From the NCBI RefSeq assembly GCF_009467825.1, contig NZ_WIOK01000017.1, positions 1 to 64,000 of the forward strand: DNA of 64,000 nt, read 5' to 3'. Under the pieces are notes generated by a model. That model was not told the origin of the DNA. It ran no database searches and saw only the letters and a list, made by a program, of their open reading frames with translations. This DNA comes from Cyclobacterium xiamenense (GTDB lineage: Bacteria; Bacteroidota; Bacteroidia; Cytophagales; Cyclobacteriaceae). This document shows, piece by piece, positions 35,803-44,835 of this stretch; position 1 is the stretch's first letter; each line of letters begins with the position of its first letter. A program made the position numbers and the translations under genes.

Positions 35803-38391
35803 ATGCTGACAGATCTAACCACAAGTAACATGATTCAGGTAGTGCATAACCGACGGATAGCCGATCCACTGAGTATGCGTAGGGTGCTTAACGTAGCCTT
35901 TGCGGTCATTCTCTCCAATTTTGTTTTATTGAATGCTACGCGTGCTGATGCGCACACCCTAAAAAATACCAGGCGTAGTAGTCGCGTTCTCGTTCAGGAC
36001 TCCGTCCCATCTAACCGGCTAGGGGAACAATTATGGAGCACCGGCCACGAAAGTGGCTCACAAGCGGATTGGTTTGTGAATGGCGGCGGCGGTGAGTTTA
36101 ATAGCAATACCGGCAACAGTTTCGTCAGCACGGAGCTGGCCAGAACGGGAAACTACGCATTAAAGATGTCCATAAATACCACAAAGGGGGGAGGGCATGC
36201 CACAAGAAACTACCGCTGGAAAGAAATATCCGAGCACAACGATTTAATTTTTACACAGTATTTCTATTTTCCTAACCGGATCGATTTTGACCGAAATAAC
36301 AATTGGTTTAATCTAATCCAAACCAAAGGCGTCAAGTTCGCACCGGGAGGGGCCGGTACTGGTCCGGATCAGATCAATTTGCCGCATTATGTGCTCGGAT
36401 TGGAAGTACGTGGAGGAGCAGGTAGTGGAGGGGCAAATTACCTGAGCCTTGCCGACCTACAGAAATTTTGGGGGAGCAACCCGGACGTTACATGGAAAGC
36501 CCCGGCGGGCATTGACCTGCCCGTCGGGAAGTGGGTAAAAATCCAACTGAGAATTATTCAGGATCGGGGAGACAAGGGCAGGGTACTCGTTTGGCAGGAC
36601 GATACGCTGATTATTGATACCGGTTTTCGCAATACCCTGAAGCCGGAAGTGGACGTAAACATGTTCAGCATCAATGCCTATGCTGATAAAACTTTTCCGC
36701 ATGTGACGAACATTTTCCTCGACGATCTTTCGATCAATTTGCCCGGAATGCCGGAAGTGGAAAAAGAACCGGAGCCGTTGACAGCACCTCAGGCAGCTAT
36801 TGTTTCACCTCGGAATGAAACGGTCATTACAGAAGGGGACGGGCTTACCATCGAAACACAGGTAGCTACTGATCCTCGTGCTGGGATTTCTCAGGTAGCA
36901 TTTTTTAGCAATGACACGTGGATGGGTGCCACCGAAACAGCGCCTTATGATTTTTCCATTCCCTCCCTCCCAGCGGGGAGCTACCGGCTTAGAGCAAAAA
37001 TATGGGATACGAAAGGAAATGTTTCAAATTCAGAAGAAGTAAACCTACTGGTTTTGGCAAAATCACCCGTACAAAGCGATATACCGGAATCGGTTCCCGA
37101 GGAGCAAGAGGAGATATCCGTTCACTATGGATTTGGATCTAATGATGCCGTGACCTTTGAGGGAGTAGTTTTTGCGCGGGATCCAGGGCCAACGCTTTTT
37201 TCCGGGACGTCGTATACCTTTAGTAATCCCGAGGCAAGTGACCTTCCTCTGTACCAACAAGAGCGAAATTCCCCGGATCTACGGCTGAAAATACCGGTAA
37301 AAAATGGTCGATATACGGTCATTACCCATCATAACGAACTGTGGTTCGGTAAACGAGGTCCGGCTGCGGGTCCCGGCAAACGGGTGTTTTCCATTGAGAT
37401 GGAGGGTAATAATGTAAAAGAGGCTTTGGATCTTTACCGCGAGAGCAACAACGCTCCCCTGAAGTTGACGTTTCGGGACATAGAGGTAGTGGATGGAGTT
37501 TTGGACATTCGCATGCTAGCCCGATTTAATCGGGCCACGCTTTCGGGGATTTCGATAATTTCTCACCAGCAGGACGCGCCAAACACAGCGCCTGTTAAAA
37601 ATACCTTTCAACTCTCCCTGAATACGGGTTCCTCCAAATCCACTGTATTTGGTACCGAGGAGTTTTTGGGAGAGATTGGGTCGGTTGATTTCTTTAATTC
37701 ACCAACTACCTACCAGGCAACGACTGCAAGTAGCGAAGAATTATTTCAATCGGAGCGACATGGGCTTAACCTAACGTACAAAATCCCGGTACCTAACGGT
37801 ACGTATGTGGTGAAAACCTATCACAACGAGCTCTGGTTTGGAAAGGAAGGTCCTACGGCCGGCGCTGGCCGAAGGGTGTTCAGCATCTCGCTGGAAGGCA
37901 AGCAGGTGAAACGTAACTTGGATTTATTTTTAGTAAGCAATAATCAGCCGCTTGAGCTGGTTTTTGAGGAAGTGGTGGTTCAGGATGGACTGCTGGAGTT
38001 GGCGCTAGAGGCATCTGCCAACCGGGCCACAATTTCAGGCATTTCTATTTTTGGCAGCAATTCCTCCTCCGGTACGCACCTTCGGGTTGCGCAAAACCAG
38101 GAGCAGCCTGTACATGAATTAACAGAAGCAGCTTCTGTTGGTCGGATTTCCTTGTATCCCAACCCTGCACAGGACCGGATTTTCCTGGAGGGAAGTACAA
38201 CGGATTTTCAGCAATTTCTGATTCACGATACGTTGGGCAATCTATTGTTTCGGTACGATGCTGCTACGCTTCAAAAGGAAGGCCAGGGGTACCTGCTTTC
38301 CTTACCAGGTATCAAGGAGGGCGTCTACCTTATCAGCATTGTGAAAATGGATAATTCCGTGGAACGGCTACGTTTTTTGGTGGTTTCCTAA
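35803..38391 (+). CDS. Secreted polysaccharide lyase-like protein with two malectin domains and T9SS tag
   Basis: An 862-residue protein if begun here; starts at 35830 or 35875 are also possible, the last placing a signal peptide (MRRVLNVAFAVILSNFVLL) directly at the N-terminus. Residues about 65-305 resemble a concanavalin-like heparin lyase I-type domain (RTGNYALKMSI, LIFTQYFYFP, WVKIQLRIIQDRGDKGRVLVW). A bacterial Ig-like module (about 318-410), two malectin-like carbohydrate-binding domains (about 430-590 and 600-765, clearly duplicated: HNELWFGK, NRATxSGISI) and a T9SS sorting domain (LYPNPAQDRIFL) follow. It is convergent with the EPS operon and probably trims or remodels EPS; that is inference. 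The lyase family number is not certain. Confidence 0.78.
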   Translation: MLTDLTTSNMIQVVHNRRIADPLSMRRVLNVAFAVILSNFVLLNATRADAHTLKNTRRSSRVLVQDSVPSNRLGEQLWSTGHESGSQADWFVNGGGGEFNSNTGNSFVSTELARTGNYALKMSINTTKGGGHATRNYRWKEISEHNDLIFTQYFYFPNRIDFDRNNNWFNLIQTKGVKFAPGGAGTGPDQINLPHYVLGLEVRGGAGSGGANYLSLADLQKFWGSNPDVTWKAPAGIDLPVGKWVKIQLRIIQDRGDKGRVLVWQDDTLIIDTGFRNTLKPEVDVNMFSINAYADKTFPHVTNIFLDDLSINLPGMPEVEKEPEPLTAPQAAIVSPRNETVITEGDGLTIETQVATDPRAGISQVAFFSNDTWMGATETAPYDFSIPSLPAGSYRLRAKIWDTKGNVSNSEEVNLLVLAKSPVQSDIPESVPEEQEEISVHYGFGSNDAVTFEGVVFARDPGPTLFSGTSYTFSNPEASDLPLYQQERNSPDLRLKIPVKNGRYTVITHHNELWFGKRGPAAGPGKRVFSIEMEGNNVKEALDLYRESNNAPLKLTFRDIEVVDGVLDIRMLARFNRATLSGISIISHQQDAPNTAPVKNTFQLSLNTGSSKSTVFGTEEFLGEIGSVDFFNSPTTYQATTASSEELFQSERHGLNLTYKIPVPNGTYVVKTYHNELWFGKEGPTAGAGRRVFSISLEGKQVKRNLDLFLVSNNQPLELVFEEVVVQDGLLELALEASANRATISGISIFGSNSSSGTHLRVAQNQEQPVHELTEAASVGRISLYPNPAQDRIFLEGSTTDFQQFLIHDTLGNLLFRYDAATLQKEGQGYLLSLPGIKEGVYLISIVKMDNSVERLRFLVVS

Positions 38392-38405
38392 ATTGGAAAA
38401 ATGAT

Positions 38406-38445
38406 GCGAGGTCGATTTCCCCAGTGGAGTCGACCTCGCCTTTTT
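38406..38445 (+). terminator. Terminator of the lyase gene
   Basis: A ten-base perfect stem (38406-38415 with 38430-38439) and 14-base loop are followed by CTTTTTG. It lies between the lyase and the convergent last gene of the EPS operon, just inside 50 bases of both stops. Confidence 0.85.
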
Positions 38446-38447
38446 GA

Positions 38448-39413
38448 TCAAATAGCGAGTGTAACGGGCTTTCTGAGTTCCTCGTCCAGGGTTTCCAGAA
38501 GTTCAGGGAATCGGTTCGCGTCAAATTTCCTTGCGAAAAGAAAATCAAAGGGGAGATTTTTTAATCGGGGAAGGTCTTCGGGTTCGAAGGTTCTGGGGGA
38601 GGGCTCGTCCAATCCAGACCAATTTGCAAAGGTGGGGGAATGAGCGATTTTTTCTGGAGATCCTTTGTATATTTCCTGGACAATGCTGTGAAACAACATC
38701 TCATCGGGTAAATTTGAGTGCTTCATAAACGTCAAAAGCTCCTGGTGATTTTGAGTATAAGCCAGAATGTTAGATGTTGTTTCGGTTTTAAGCGCCCACC
38801 AGGTGTCTCCTCCATAGGGTTCAAGGTAAGCGGGAAAGGCTTTTCGTTGCAACAACACCCTCAATTTCCCCGTTTTTTTTCGAATCAGTACTTTTGCCAG
38901 CTTTTTCATACTTTCCAAGCGGTAAAATCCCGAAGATTGAATGGAAGGAAGTAGTACAACATCACCTCTTCTATCGGATAAATCGATCTTGTAGCAACGT
39001 AGTCGGTCCAGGCCGCCATTGGTCCAGTATGGAGATGGAAGGGGAAAGCAGGAGATAAAGTCTACACCCTTATTTTGTTGGAAATAAGACCTAATATACG
39101 CGTTGGATCGTATGGGGTAATCCTGCCCACTCATCAGTACGGCGTAACCATCTCTTTTGTGTTCTTCAAGTAGCCGTAACATGGTCAAAGTGGCAGATAC
39201 GATGCCTATTCCGCCCCAGGTACATCGTTGCCGCTGCTCTTCGGTCAGCAGGTAAAGGTTCGGAAATTCGCAGAGGACATCTTGGTAGGGCAAAGCGTCT
39301 TCCTTACGATCGATGTGTACATAAAACCAGACATTGTCCTGGTTTAACGCTTCCACGAGTTTTTTCACCTGCAGTGGGTTGGTGTGGGCAAGAATTAGGT
39401 AGTTGATCGTCAT
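38448..39413 (-). CDS. GT14 family beta-1,6-N-acetylglucosaminyltransferase-like enzyme (distal copy)
   Basis: A 321-residue cytosolic or membrane-associated glycosyltransferase of the core-2/I-branching type. Conserved segments are YLILAHTNPLQVKKLVEAL, YVHIDRKED, RCTWGGIGIV, MSGQDYPIRSN, NGGLDRL and GGDTWWALK. It is the last gene of the EPS operon, 14 bases after the deacetylase, and a paralogue of the GT14 near the operon start. It probably adds a side-chain or branch sugar; donor and linkage are not determinable. Confidence 0.87.
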   Translation of the reverse strand: MTINYLILAHTNPLQVKKLVEALNQDNVWFYVHIDRKEDALPYQDVLCEFPNLYLLTEEQRQRCTWGGIGIVSATLTMLRLLEEHKRDGYAVLMSGQDYPIRSNAYIRSYFQQNKGVDFISCFPLPSPYWTNGGLDRLRCYKIDLSDRRGDVVLLPSIQSSGFYRLESMKKLAKVLIRKKTGKLRVLLQRKAFPAYLEPYGGDTWWALKTETTSNILAYTQNHQELLTFMKHSNLPDEMLFHSIVQEIYKGSPEKIAHSPTFANWSGLDEPSPRTFEPEDLPRLKNLPFDFLFARKFDANRFPELLETLDEELRKPVTLAI

Positions 39414-39427
39414 GGGTAGTTGGTTCG

Positions 39428-40276
39428 CTACGGAAGTTTGCCAAGGAGGACTTGCATTCCCGACGCCTTGACAATGAGTTCATTGATATCGGGAGTATCG
39501 TTTGGATCCAGTCGCTTGAGGCGAAACGGATCGGTCCGCGTCGAATTAAATCCTGCTTCTACCGTTAATCCGCACGCATAGCCTGCTGCCTGGGCAAATG
39601 CCACCTCACGTTTTGTATAGCTGCCGTTTGGGTAAGCTATTGCATTGATCGGTTGCTTTAGTTTTTTTTCCAACGAACGTTTTGATTCGCTGATTTCCCA
39701 GTTGGATTCCTCGTCCTCACAGCGGCTAAGAATCGGGTGGGAAACGGTGTGGGATTGCATCGAGACATAGGTGCTCATTTCCTCGATCTGTGCCGCGGAC
39801 AAGGCTTGTTTGTTTGGGTATTCTTTTTCCGGGTCAAAACCTCTTGACCGCAGGAAGGCGATGCGGTCTTTATTTGGAATTTTCTTTAACGACCGAATCG
39901 TTTTTTTGTCCAACTTCTCCCGGAACCAGTAGTGGCGTCCCGTATCGATGATTCCCGAACAAATGAAAATAGTGGCGGGAACCTTGTACCGTTTGAACAC
40001 AGGAAGTAACTCGTAGTTTCGTGCGTGGCCGTCATCGAAGGTGACAACCATGGCTTTTTTTGGGAGATGCCGTTCGTCCTTGTTTTGGAGGGCTGTAATC
40101 AGCCGATCCAATGAAATGAAGTTATAGTGTTTGGACAAGTAAGCGAACGATGCTTCCGCTGTTTGGCGGTCCATGTCGTGAAAAACCAAAATCGAGACTT
40201 TGTTTCGTTGAAAAACTTCCCGAAATAGGACGGGTAATCCGGAATACCGAAGCAAAGCAAAAACAATTTTTTTCAT
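39428..40276 (-). CDS. Polysaccharide deacetylase (NodB homology) family protein
   Basis: A 282-residue carbohydrate esterase 4-type protein. The start at 40276 (MKKIVFALLRYSGLPVL) gives a membrane-anchor-like N-terminus. The NodB domain shows VSILVFHDMD, VVTFDDGHARN (catalytic and metal Asp), HTVSHPIL (metal His pair) and YPNGSY. It removes acetyl groups from N-acetylated sugars of the growing or exported EPS, probably at the outer face of the inner membrane. It lies within the EPS operon after a 299-base gap. Confidence 0.87.
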   Translation of the reverse strand: MKKIVFALLRYSGLPVLFREVFQRNKVSILVFHDMDRQTAEASFAYLSKHYNFISLDRLITALQNKDERHLPKKAMVVTFDDGHARNYELLPVFKRYKVPATIFICSGIIDTGRHYWFREKLDKKTIRSLKKIPNKDRIAFLRSRGFDPEKEYPNKQALSAAQIEEMSTYVSMQSHTVSHPILSRCEDEESNWEISESKRSLEKKLKQPINAIAYPNGSYTKREVAFAQAAGYACGLTVEAGFNSTRTDPFRLKRLDPNDTPDINELIVKASGMQVLLGKLP

Positions 40277-40575
40277 GCGTGGTAAAAAAAGGAATTCGAA
40301 TGAATAGTAAAGCCGGCTATACCGGTACCGAACAGCTATCACTAATTGGTAAGGACCCATGGCAAGTTGCACGTGAAGAGGCATTGCAAGGGATAGATCT
40401 TTTTGGCGTAAGGAAGCAAAGGTAACGAAACCTTTTCTACCATTTCTAGTAATCAGTGCGCAACCGAAGTGAATGTACTAAAGATGTTTCGGGTAACAAA
40501 CGGTTTTTTTTGGAACAAGGTGTCCAGTGCTACCATTCCCTACATTTTTTTATTCAGTCGCTTCACCTTTTACAT
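40277..40575. other. 299-base gap inside the EPS operon
   Basis: The widest gap in the operon separates PssE from the deacetylase. The deacetylase frame is open 36 codons further upstream but with no recognisable character. No T-tailed hairpin or convincing promoter was seen. It may hold a secondary promoter. Confidence 0.4.
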
Positions 40576-41055
40576 TTAAAGACTTTCCATGTACTCATCT
40601 AGAAAATTAATGATGTTTTGTTTTTTCGAAACAAAACACGCGGGTTCGAAGGATTCTATGCGCTCCAGTAATTCCCGCAAGTCATCGCTTTCCCTCCATC
40701 CCAGGAGGTACTTTTCTTTTTCAAACTCCTCCAGAATCTCCAGCTGGTGGTCGTCTACTACCTCTCCGTACTTCGGCATGCGGGGAATGGCAATTATTTT
40801 TTTCCCCATCTTCAGGCCTTTTAAGAGAGAGCCGGAACCGGCATGTGAAATAATAATCCGGGCTTCGCTGTACAACTGATCGAGTTCTTCGACCGGAAGG
40901 AACGGTCTGTAGTCCAGGTACCTGGAGGGGAACTCAGTAAAGCCATTTTGTACAATGACGTTTTCACGAATAATTCCCTCCCTACACAGGGCATCAAGAG
41001 CAATCAGCGGGCGTTGAAATTGTGTGGGAAACGTCCCCAAAACTACTAGTATCAT
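40576..41055 (-). CDS. PssE/Alg13-like glycosyltransferase catalytic subunit
   Basis: A 159-residue protein equal to the C-terminal half of a GT28/Alg13 enzyme: MILVVLGTFPTQFQRPL, IIISHAGSGSLLKGLKMGKK and IIAIPRMPKYGEVVDDHQLE form the UDP-sugar-binding part. With the preceding PssD/Alg14-like protein it should form a two-subunit transferase on the inner membrane that adds the second sugar to the lipid carrier. It follows PssD by 50 bases. Confidence 0.88.
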   Translation of the reverse strand: MILVVLGTFPTQFQRPLIALDALCREGIIRENVIVQNGFTEFPSRYLDYRPFLPVEELDQLYSEARIIISHAGSGSLLKGLKMGKKIIAIPRMPKYGEVVDDHQLEILEEFEKEKYLLGWRESDDLRELLERIESFEPACFVSKKQNIINFLDEYMESL

Positions 41056-41105
41056 TTTAGGTCAATTGAAAGGTTAATGAAAGAAAGAAGAATTAACGAT
41101 GTACC

Positions 41106-41594
41106 TCAGTAAATACCGCCCAGATAAATGGCTTTTTTATAGAACTTTTGTGGTTCCGGCCATTGTATGATAAATTTATCTGCAAATGGGTAAATGAGAT
41201 CAGCCGATGCTGCCCGTGATTTGATTCGGGCGTATGACAATATCCAAACCACTTTGGCTCCCAGGATTTTTCCTGCCAGACACATGGGAATGGCTGTATG
41301 GCTGCCGGTAGTAATAATCGCTCTTGGACGGTGGTGTGCCAGGATTTTTAATGTCAGGTAGAAGTTGACCAACAAGTGATAGAAAAAGGATAAACTACGT
41401 TTTTTTCCTTTTGGCCTACCCCTTAGGAATTTCATATTGAAGTGCTTCGCATACGGCAGGGTGGACGGCGCCTCTTCCGTGACAATTAAGTAATCGAATT
41501 TGACAAACCAATCCTTTAATTCCATGACTTGCGCCAAATGCCCCCCATTGGAACAGATAAGAATTATTTTTTTCTTTTTTTCTGAAGTATACAT
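41106..41594 (-). CDS. PssD/Alg14-like glycosyltransferase membrane subunit
   Basis: A 162-residue protein with KIILICSNGGHLAQVMELKD at the N-terminus and PRAIITTGSHTAIPMCLAGK in the centre, as in the PssD/Cps14F/Alg14 group. Alg14-type subunits anchor and activate the Alg13-type partner, which is encoded next. It acts in repeat-unit assembly of the EPS. Confidence 0.88.
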   Translation of the reverse strand: MYTSEKKKKIILICSNGGHLAQVMELKDWFVKFDYLIVTEEAPSTLPYAKHFNMKFLRGRPKGKKRSLSFFYHLLVNFYLTLKILAHHRPRAIITTGSHTAIPMCLAGKILGAKVVWILSYARIKSRAASADLIYPFADKFIIQWPEPQKFYKKAIYLGGIY

Positions 41595-41650
41595 GTGCGT
41601 GCTTGGATTAGAAATTGACTTGGATTTTTCCTAAGACTACATTTCCTCGA

Positions 41651-42667
41651 TCAGGAGACGGTCTCAGTGGATGGTATGAGTTGATTGTTTGGAGATTCCT
41701 TTTGTACCGCTTGCAGGTAGTGCCGGGCCATGGTCTCGGCAATTTCCCGATGCTGGTATTTTTGATTTCGTAAGAAAGCATCCCGGATGTTTTCCCGCTT
41801 TTCCTGCAAGCATTGGATTGTCAAATGGGCCAGTTCGTCTGCGTCATGAGATCCGGCTACCCGACAGTTGGGGACGCCGGCGATGATTTGCTTGACGTCA
41901 CCCACAGGAACCGCCACCACCGGCAAGTTGCAGCACAGCGCTTCTTTTACCACCTGCGGTGATCCTTCGGTTTTTGATGTGAGCAGGAGGCAGTCTGCTT
42001 TGCTAAGAAGCGAGCGGACCTCCGTTCGGCTTAATTGGTCTATACAGGCAAACTCCACGTCGTAGGCGACCTTTTCGCGTATCCTGCGAATGACCTCCTG
42101 AAACAAGGGGTAATTTTTGACCTCCCGGCTGGGACTGCTTGGAAATAGTATTAATCTGGAGTTACCCGTGGATTCGGGCGGGGCCTCTGGTCTAAAAAAC
42201 GCTGTATCTACCCCACAGGTAAGAACGGACACCTGCCGGTTATGTGGCAAAACCAGGTCCTTCATCGCTTGGTTTTGCACAAAGACCTGATCCGCTTTGG
42301 GGAGGATCTTCTTCGTCAGCCAAACCTGCCAGGCATTGTTTTCTCGTTTCTGAATGTCACTACCGTGGAGGGTGAGCAATACTTTTGCCTTTGGTTTATA
42401 GAAAAGCAGGAAAAGGCCAGACAATCCATAATGTACATGAATGATGTCATAAGCTTTTGACCGAATGCGTTTCGGGATGGCTATAATCGATTTCAGGTAC
42501 TCCTTTTTTCCCTGATATACCGAATCGATCAATGCAATTTCTGGAGCTAGTGGTAGTGTTTTGGCCAAATCCTCAATTTGCTCCTGGATGAAAATCCCGT
42601 CTACGGGATGTTCCGGTGTAGGATACATATTGGTCACATAGAGGGCTGTTATTTTCTTTTCTTGCAT
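41651..42667 (-). CDS. Glycosyltransferase family 4 protein
   Basis: A 338-residue GT-B enzyme. The acceptor domain has IIHVHYGLSGLF and LLTLHGSDIQKR; the donor domain has LFPSSPSREVKNYPLF and the GT4 signature SKTEGSPQVVKEALCCNLPV. It transfers a sugar to the lipid-linked repeat unit in the cytoplasm. It is 12 bases after the preceding glycosyltransferase gene in the EPS operon. Confidence 0.9.
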   Translation of the reverse strand: MQEKKITALYVTNMYPTPEHPVDGIFIQEQIEDLAKTLPLAPEIALIDSVYQGKKEYLKSIIAIPKRIRSKAYDIIHVHYGLSGLFLLFYKPKAKVLLTLHGSDIQKRENNAWQVWLTKKILPKADQVFVQNQAMKDLVLPHNRQVSVLTCGVDTAFFRPEAPPESTGNSRLILFPSSPSREVKNYPLFQEVIRRIREKVAYDVEFACIDQLSRTEVRSLLSKADCLLLTSKTEGSPQVVKEALCCNLPVVAVPVGDVKQIIAGVPNCRVAGSHDADELAHLTIQCLQEKRENIRDAFLRNQKYQHREIAETMARHYLQAVQKESPNNQLIPSTETVS

Positions 42668-42679
42668 GGCGTGATTTCG

Positions 42680-43777
42680 TTAACCGATCTGTAATGAGGT
42701 TTTTTTCGCTTTGGAAATGGTCTCCAGATAGGGAGCCAGATTTGTCTGCGCGATGGTCTGCCAGGAATGTTCGCTGCAAACCTGCCGAATGATTTTTGAG
42801 TCAAACCGGTTTAAGTTTTGTAGCAGCTTTTCCAACCCTTCCACAACGGCCTCCTCGGTGTCGGCAATCAATACTCCGCAGGTATCTGAAATGATTTTTG
42901 CATTCTCTTCCGTAGCCGTTGCCAACACGGGCAGGCCGGAAAGCAAGTATTCATAGGTTTTAGTGGGCGGCTGATGGGTATAGTACGGCGTGATCGGCAC
43001 AAACGAAATACCTACGGTTGCCTTTTCAAAAAAGCCATAAAGTTGGTCATTGTGTACGTATCCGGTCGTTTGGATCAGTTTTTTTAGGCCATTCGACTGG
43101 ATGTATTCCTCAATATCGGCACGTTCGTTACCGGGGCCATCGCCTACAATGGTGCAGGAAATTGGGGGGAATGGAGTCCCCTCTGAGTGGCGTATAAAGC
43201 GGTGAAGTCCACGAATAAAGGTGAGCAGGTTTCTGTTTTCCAGGGTACCCACGTAAAGCAAATGCAATTCGTCAAACGCTTTATCCTGGGAGCAAAACCT
43301 TTCTCCTCCGAGCGGGAGGAAGTGATAGTGGTCAAAACCCAGTCGTTTCGCTAGTCCATGGCTCAAAATCGATCGGTGGGGAAATCGCCCGGTCTCCCAC
43401 CTCAACAGGCGGTCTTTCCAATAGTTGACGAACAAACTGTCCGTATCCGTAGCCGTGCGTATGTCCACGTTGAAAGCTTGCTGTGGATTTTGCTGCAGCA
43501 AAATCGAACATCCGGGAAAATAGACCAAAAAAACCAGGTCGTAGGCTCCGGTTTGGATTTCCGTATTGATTTCCCGTAAAAAGCGGAAAAATCGGGATGC
43601 CTTCGTTCCCTTTCTGGGCAGGTATTTGGTCTGAACGCCTTCTCCCTGTATTTTGGGAAGACCAAAATCCCAACTAATGTGGCATATTCGAAAGTCATTT
43701 TTTAGGTACACCCCAAACTTATACGGGTCTATGTGGTAACCGTATTGGGATTTAGTGACGATTAGCAGGCTTTTCAT
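42680..43777 (-). CDS. Glycosyltransferase (GT4-like) of the EPS operon
   Basis: A 365-residue GT-B fold protein with an N-terminal MKSLLIVTKSQYGYHIDP, a donor-binding segment LLYVGTLENRNLLTFIRG, GDGPGNERADIEEYI and the signature PPTKTYEYLLSGLPVLATA, in which the glutamate binds the donor. The acceptor domain is divergent. It lies 32 bases after the GT2 gene and 12 before the next GT4. The specificity is not determinable. Confidence 0.87.
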   Translation of the reverse strand: MKSLLIVTKSQYGYHIDPYKFGVYLKNDFRICHISWDFGLPKIQGEGVQTKYLPRKGTKASRFFRFLREINTEIQTGAYDLVFLVYFPGCSILLQQNPQQAFNVDIRTATDTDSLFVNYWKDRLLRWETGRFPHRSILSHGLAKRLGFDHYHFLPLGGERFCSQDKAFDELHLLYVGTLENRNLLTFIRGLHRFIRHSEGTPFPPISCTIVGDGPGNERADIEEYIQSNGLKKLIQTTGYVHNDQLYGFFEKATVGISFVPITPYYTHQPPTKTYEYLLSGLPVLATATEENAKIISDTCGVLIADTEEAVVEGLEKLLQNLNRFDSKIIRQVCSEHSWQTIAQTNLAPYLETISKAKKTSLQIG

Positions 43778-43809
43778 TTTCCTATGCTGTTTACGTTAAA
43801 AATGATCGC

Positions 43810-44835
43810 TTAAAAACGCCGGTACTTTATAAGACACCGGATAAGTAATTTGATGCGTTGGTATAGGTCAACCGGAGCGAACCTCTTGCTTTCTTTTATG
43901 TAATTGATATACACGGGCAAGCCTACCCGAGAAGATTTTTTGCTAATGAAGTAAAAGATGATTCCAAGGATCTCGGAAAGAGCGTTTGGCTCATAAACTC
44001 TTTCTATTTCGTTCCGCTTCTGCAGGTAAATCAGCCAATCAACCGCCTCCAGGTAGGAGGAGTAGGTAGAAAACAGTTGGGTAGATCCGATCCTACGGTG
44101 GATTTTAAGCTGCGCTTCCGTGGGAGCTATGCCCAGCTCATGCAATGATTTTGTATAAATGATTTTATGGATGGCAAAGCTTTTCTCCTCGGCACCTTCG
44201 AAGCTCTTCATAATGCTGGAATCTGAATCCCGGTAGAAATACAAGGATTCCGGAATATTGGCAACGGGTAATTTCCGACAGGCTTCCCAGTAAAAGTCGT
44301 AGTCTTCGGCGACGGTAAGTCGGGTGTCAAAGGAAAGTCCCGCTTTTTTGATGCGATCCAGTCGGTACATGGCAGTAGCGTTCCATAGCGCGGGTTTGAA
44401 TAACAGAAGTGCCTTGATGGCGGCATGATCGGTCGGAGATTTTGACACCTCCGATTTATTTTCATCGAAGCGGGTCAGCCAGCTGCCGCATATGCCCACT
44501 AGTGGATGCCTTTTCAAATAGGCCAACTGTTTTTCAAACCGATCGGGGGAAATCAGGTCATCGCAGTCCATCCAGGCTAGAAATTCACCACGGGCTTCTT
44601 CCAACCCCCTATTTCGGGTGTAGGAAATCCCCTTATTTGAGTCATTACGTAGTACCCGTATCCGGGGATCGGATAGTTGCTGAATGATTTTTGCGGAGCC
44701 ATCGGTAGACCCGTCATCGATAATGATCAGTTCAAACTCAGAAAATGTCTGTTGAAGCACACTGTCCACAGCTTCCTGTAGATGCTTTTCACCGTTGTAT
44801 ACGGGCATGACCACCGATAGCATAGCTGTCTTCAT
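43810..44835 (-). CDS. Glycosyltransferase family 2 protein
   Basis: A 341-residue GT-A enzyme. It starts MKTAMLSVVMPVYNGEKHL, then DDGSTDGSAKII (nucleotide binding) and AWMDCDDLISPDRF (DxD-type metal site). The start codon at 44835 overlaps the wzy stop in ATGA; the frame is open much further upstream, but that part lies inside the wzy gene. It adds one sugar of the EPS repeat in the cytoplasm. Confidence 0.92.
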   Translation of the reverse strand: MKTAMLSVVMPVYNGEKHLQEAVDSVLQQTFSEFELIIIDDGSTDGSAKIIQQLSDPRIRVLRNDSNKGISYTRNRGLEEARGEFLAWMDCDDLISPDRFEKQLAYLKRHPLVGICGSWLTRFDENKSEVSKSPTDHAAIKALLLFKPALWNATAMYRLDRIKKAGLSFDTRLTVAEDYDFYWEACRKLPVANIPESLYFYRDSDSSIMKSFEGAEEKSFAIHKIIYTKSLHELGIAPTEAQLKIHRRIGSTQLFSTYSSYLEAVDWLIYLQKRNEIERVYEPNALSEILGIIFYFISKKSSRVGLPVYINYIKESKRFAPVDLYQRIKLLIRCLIKYRRF

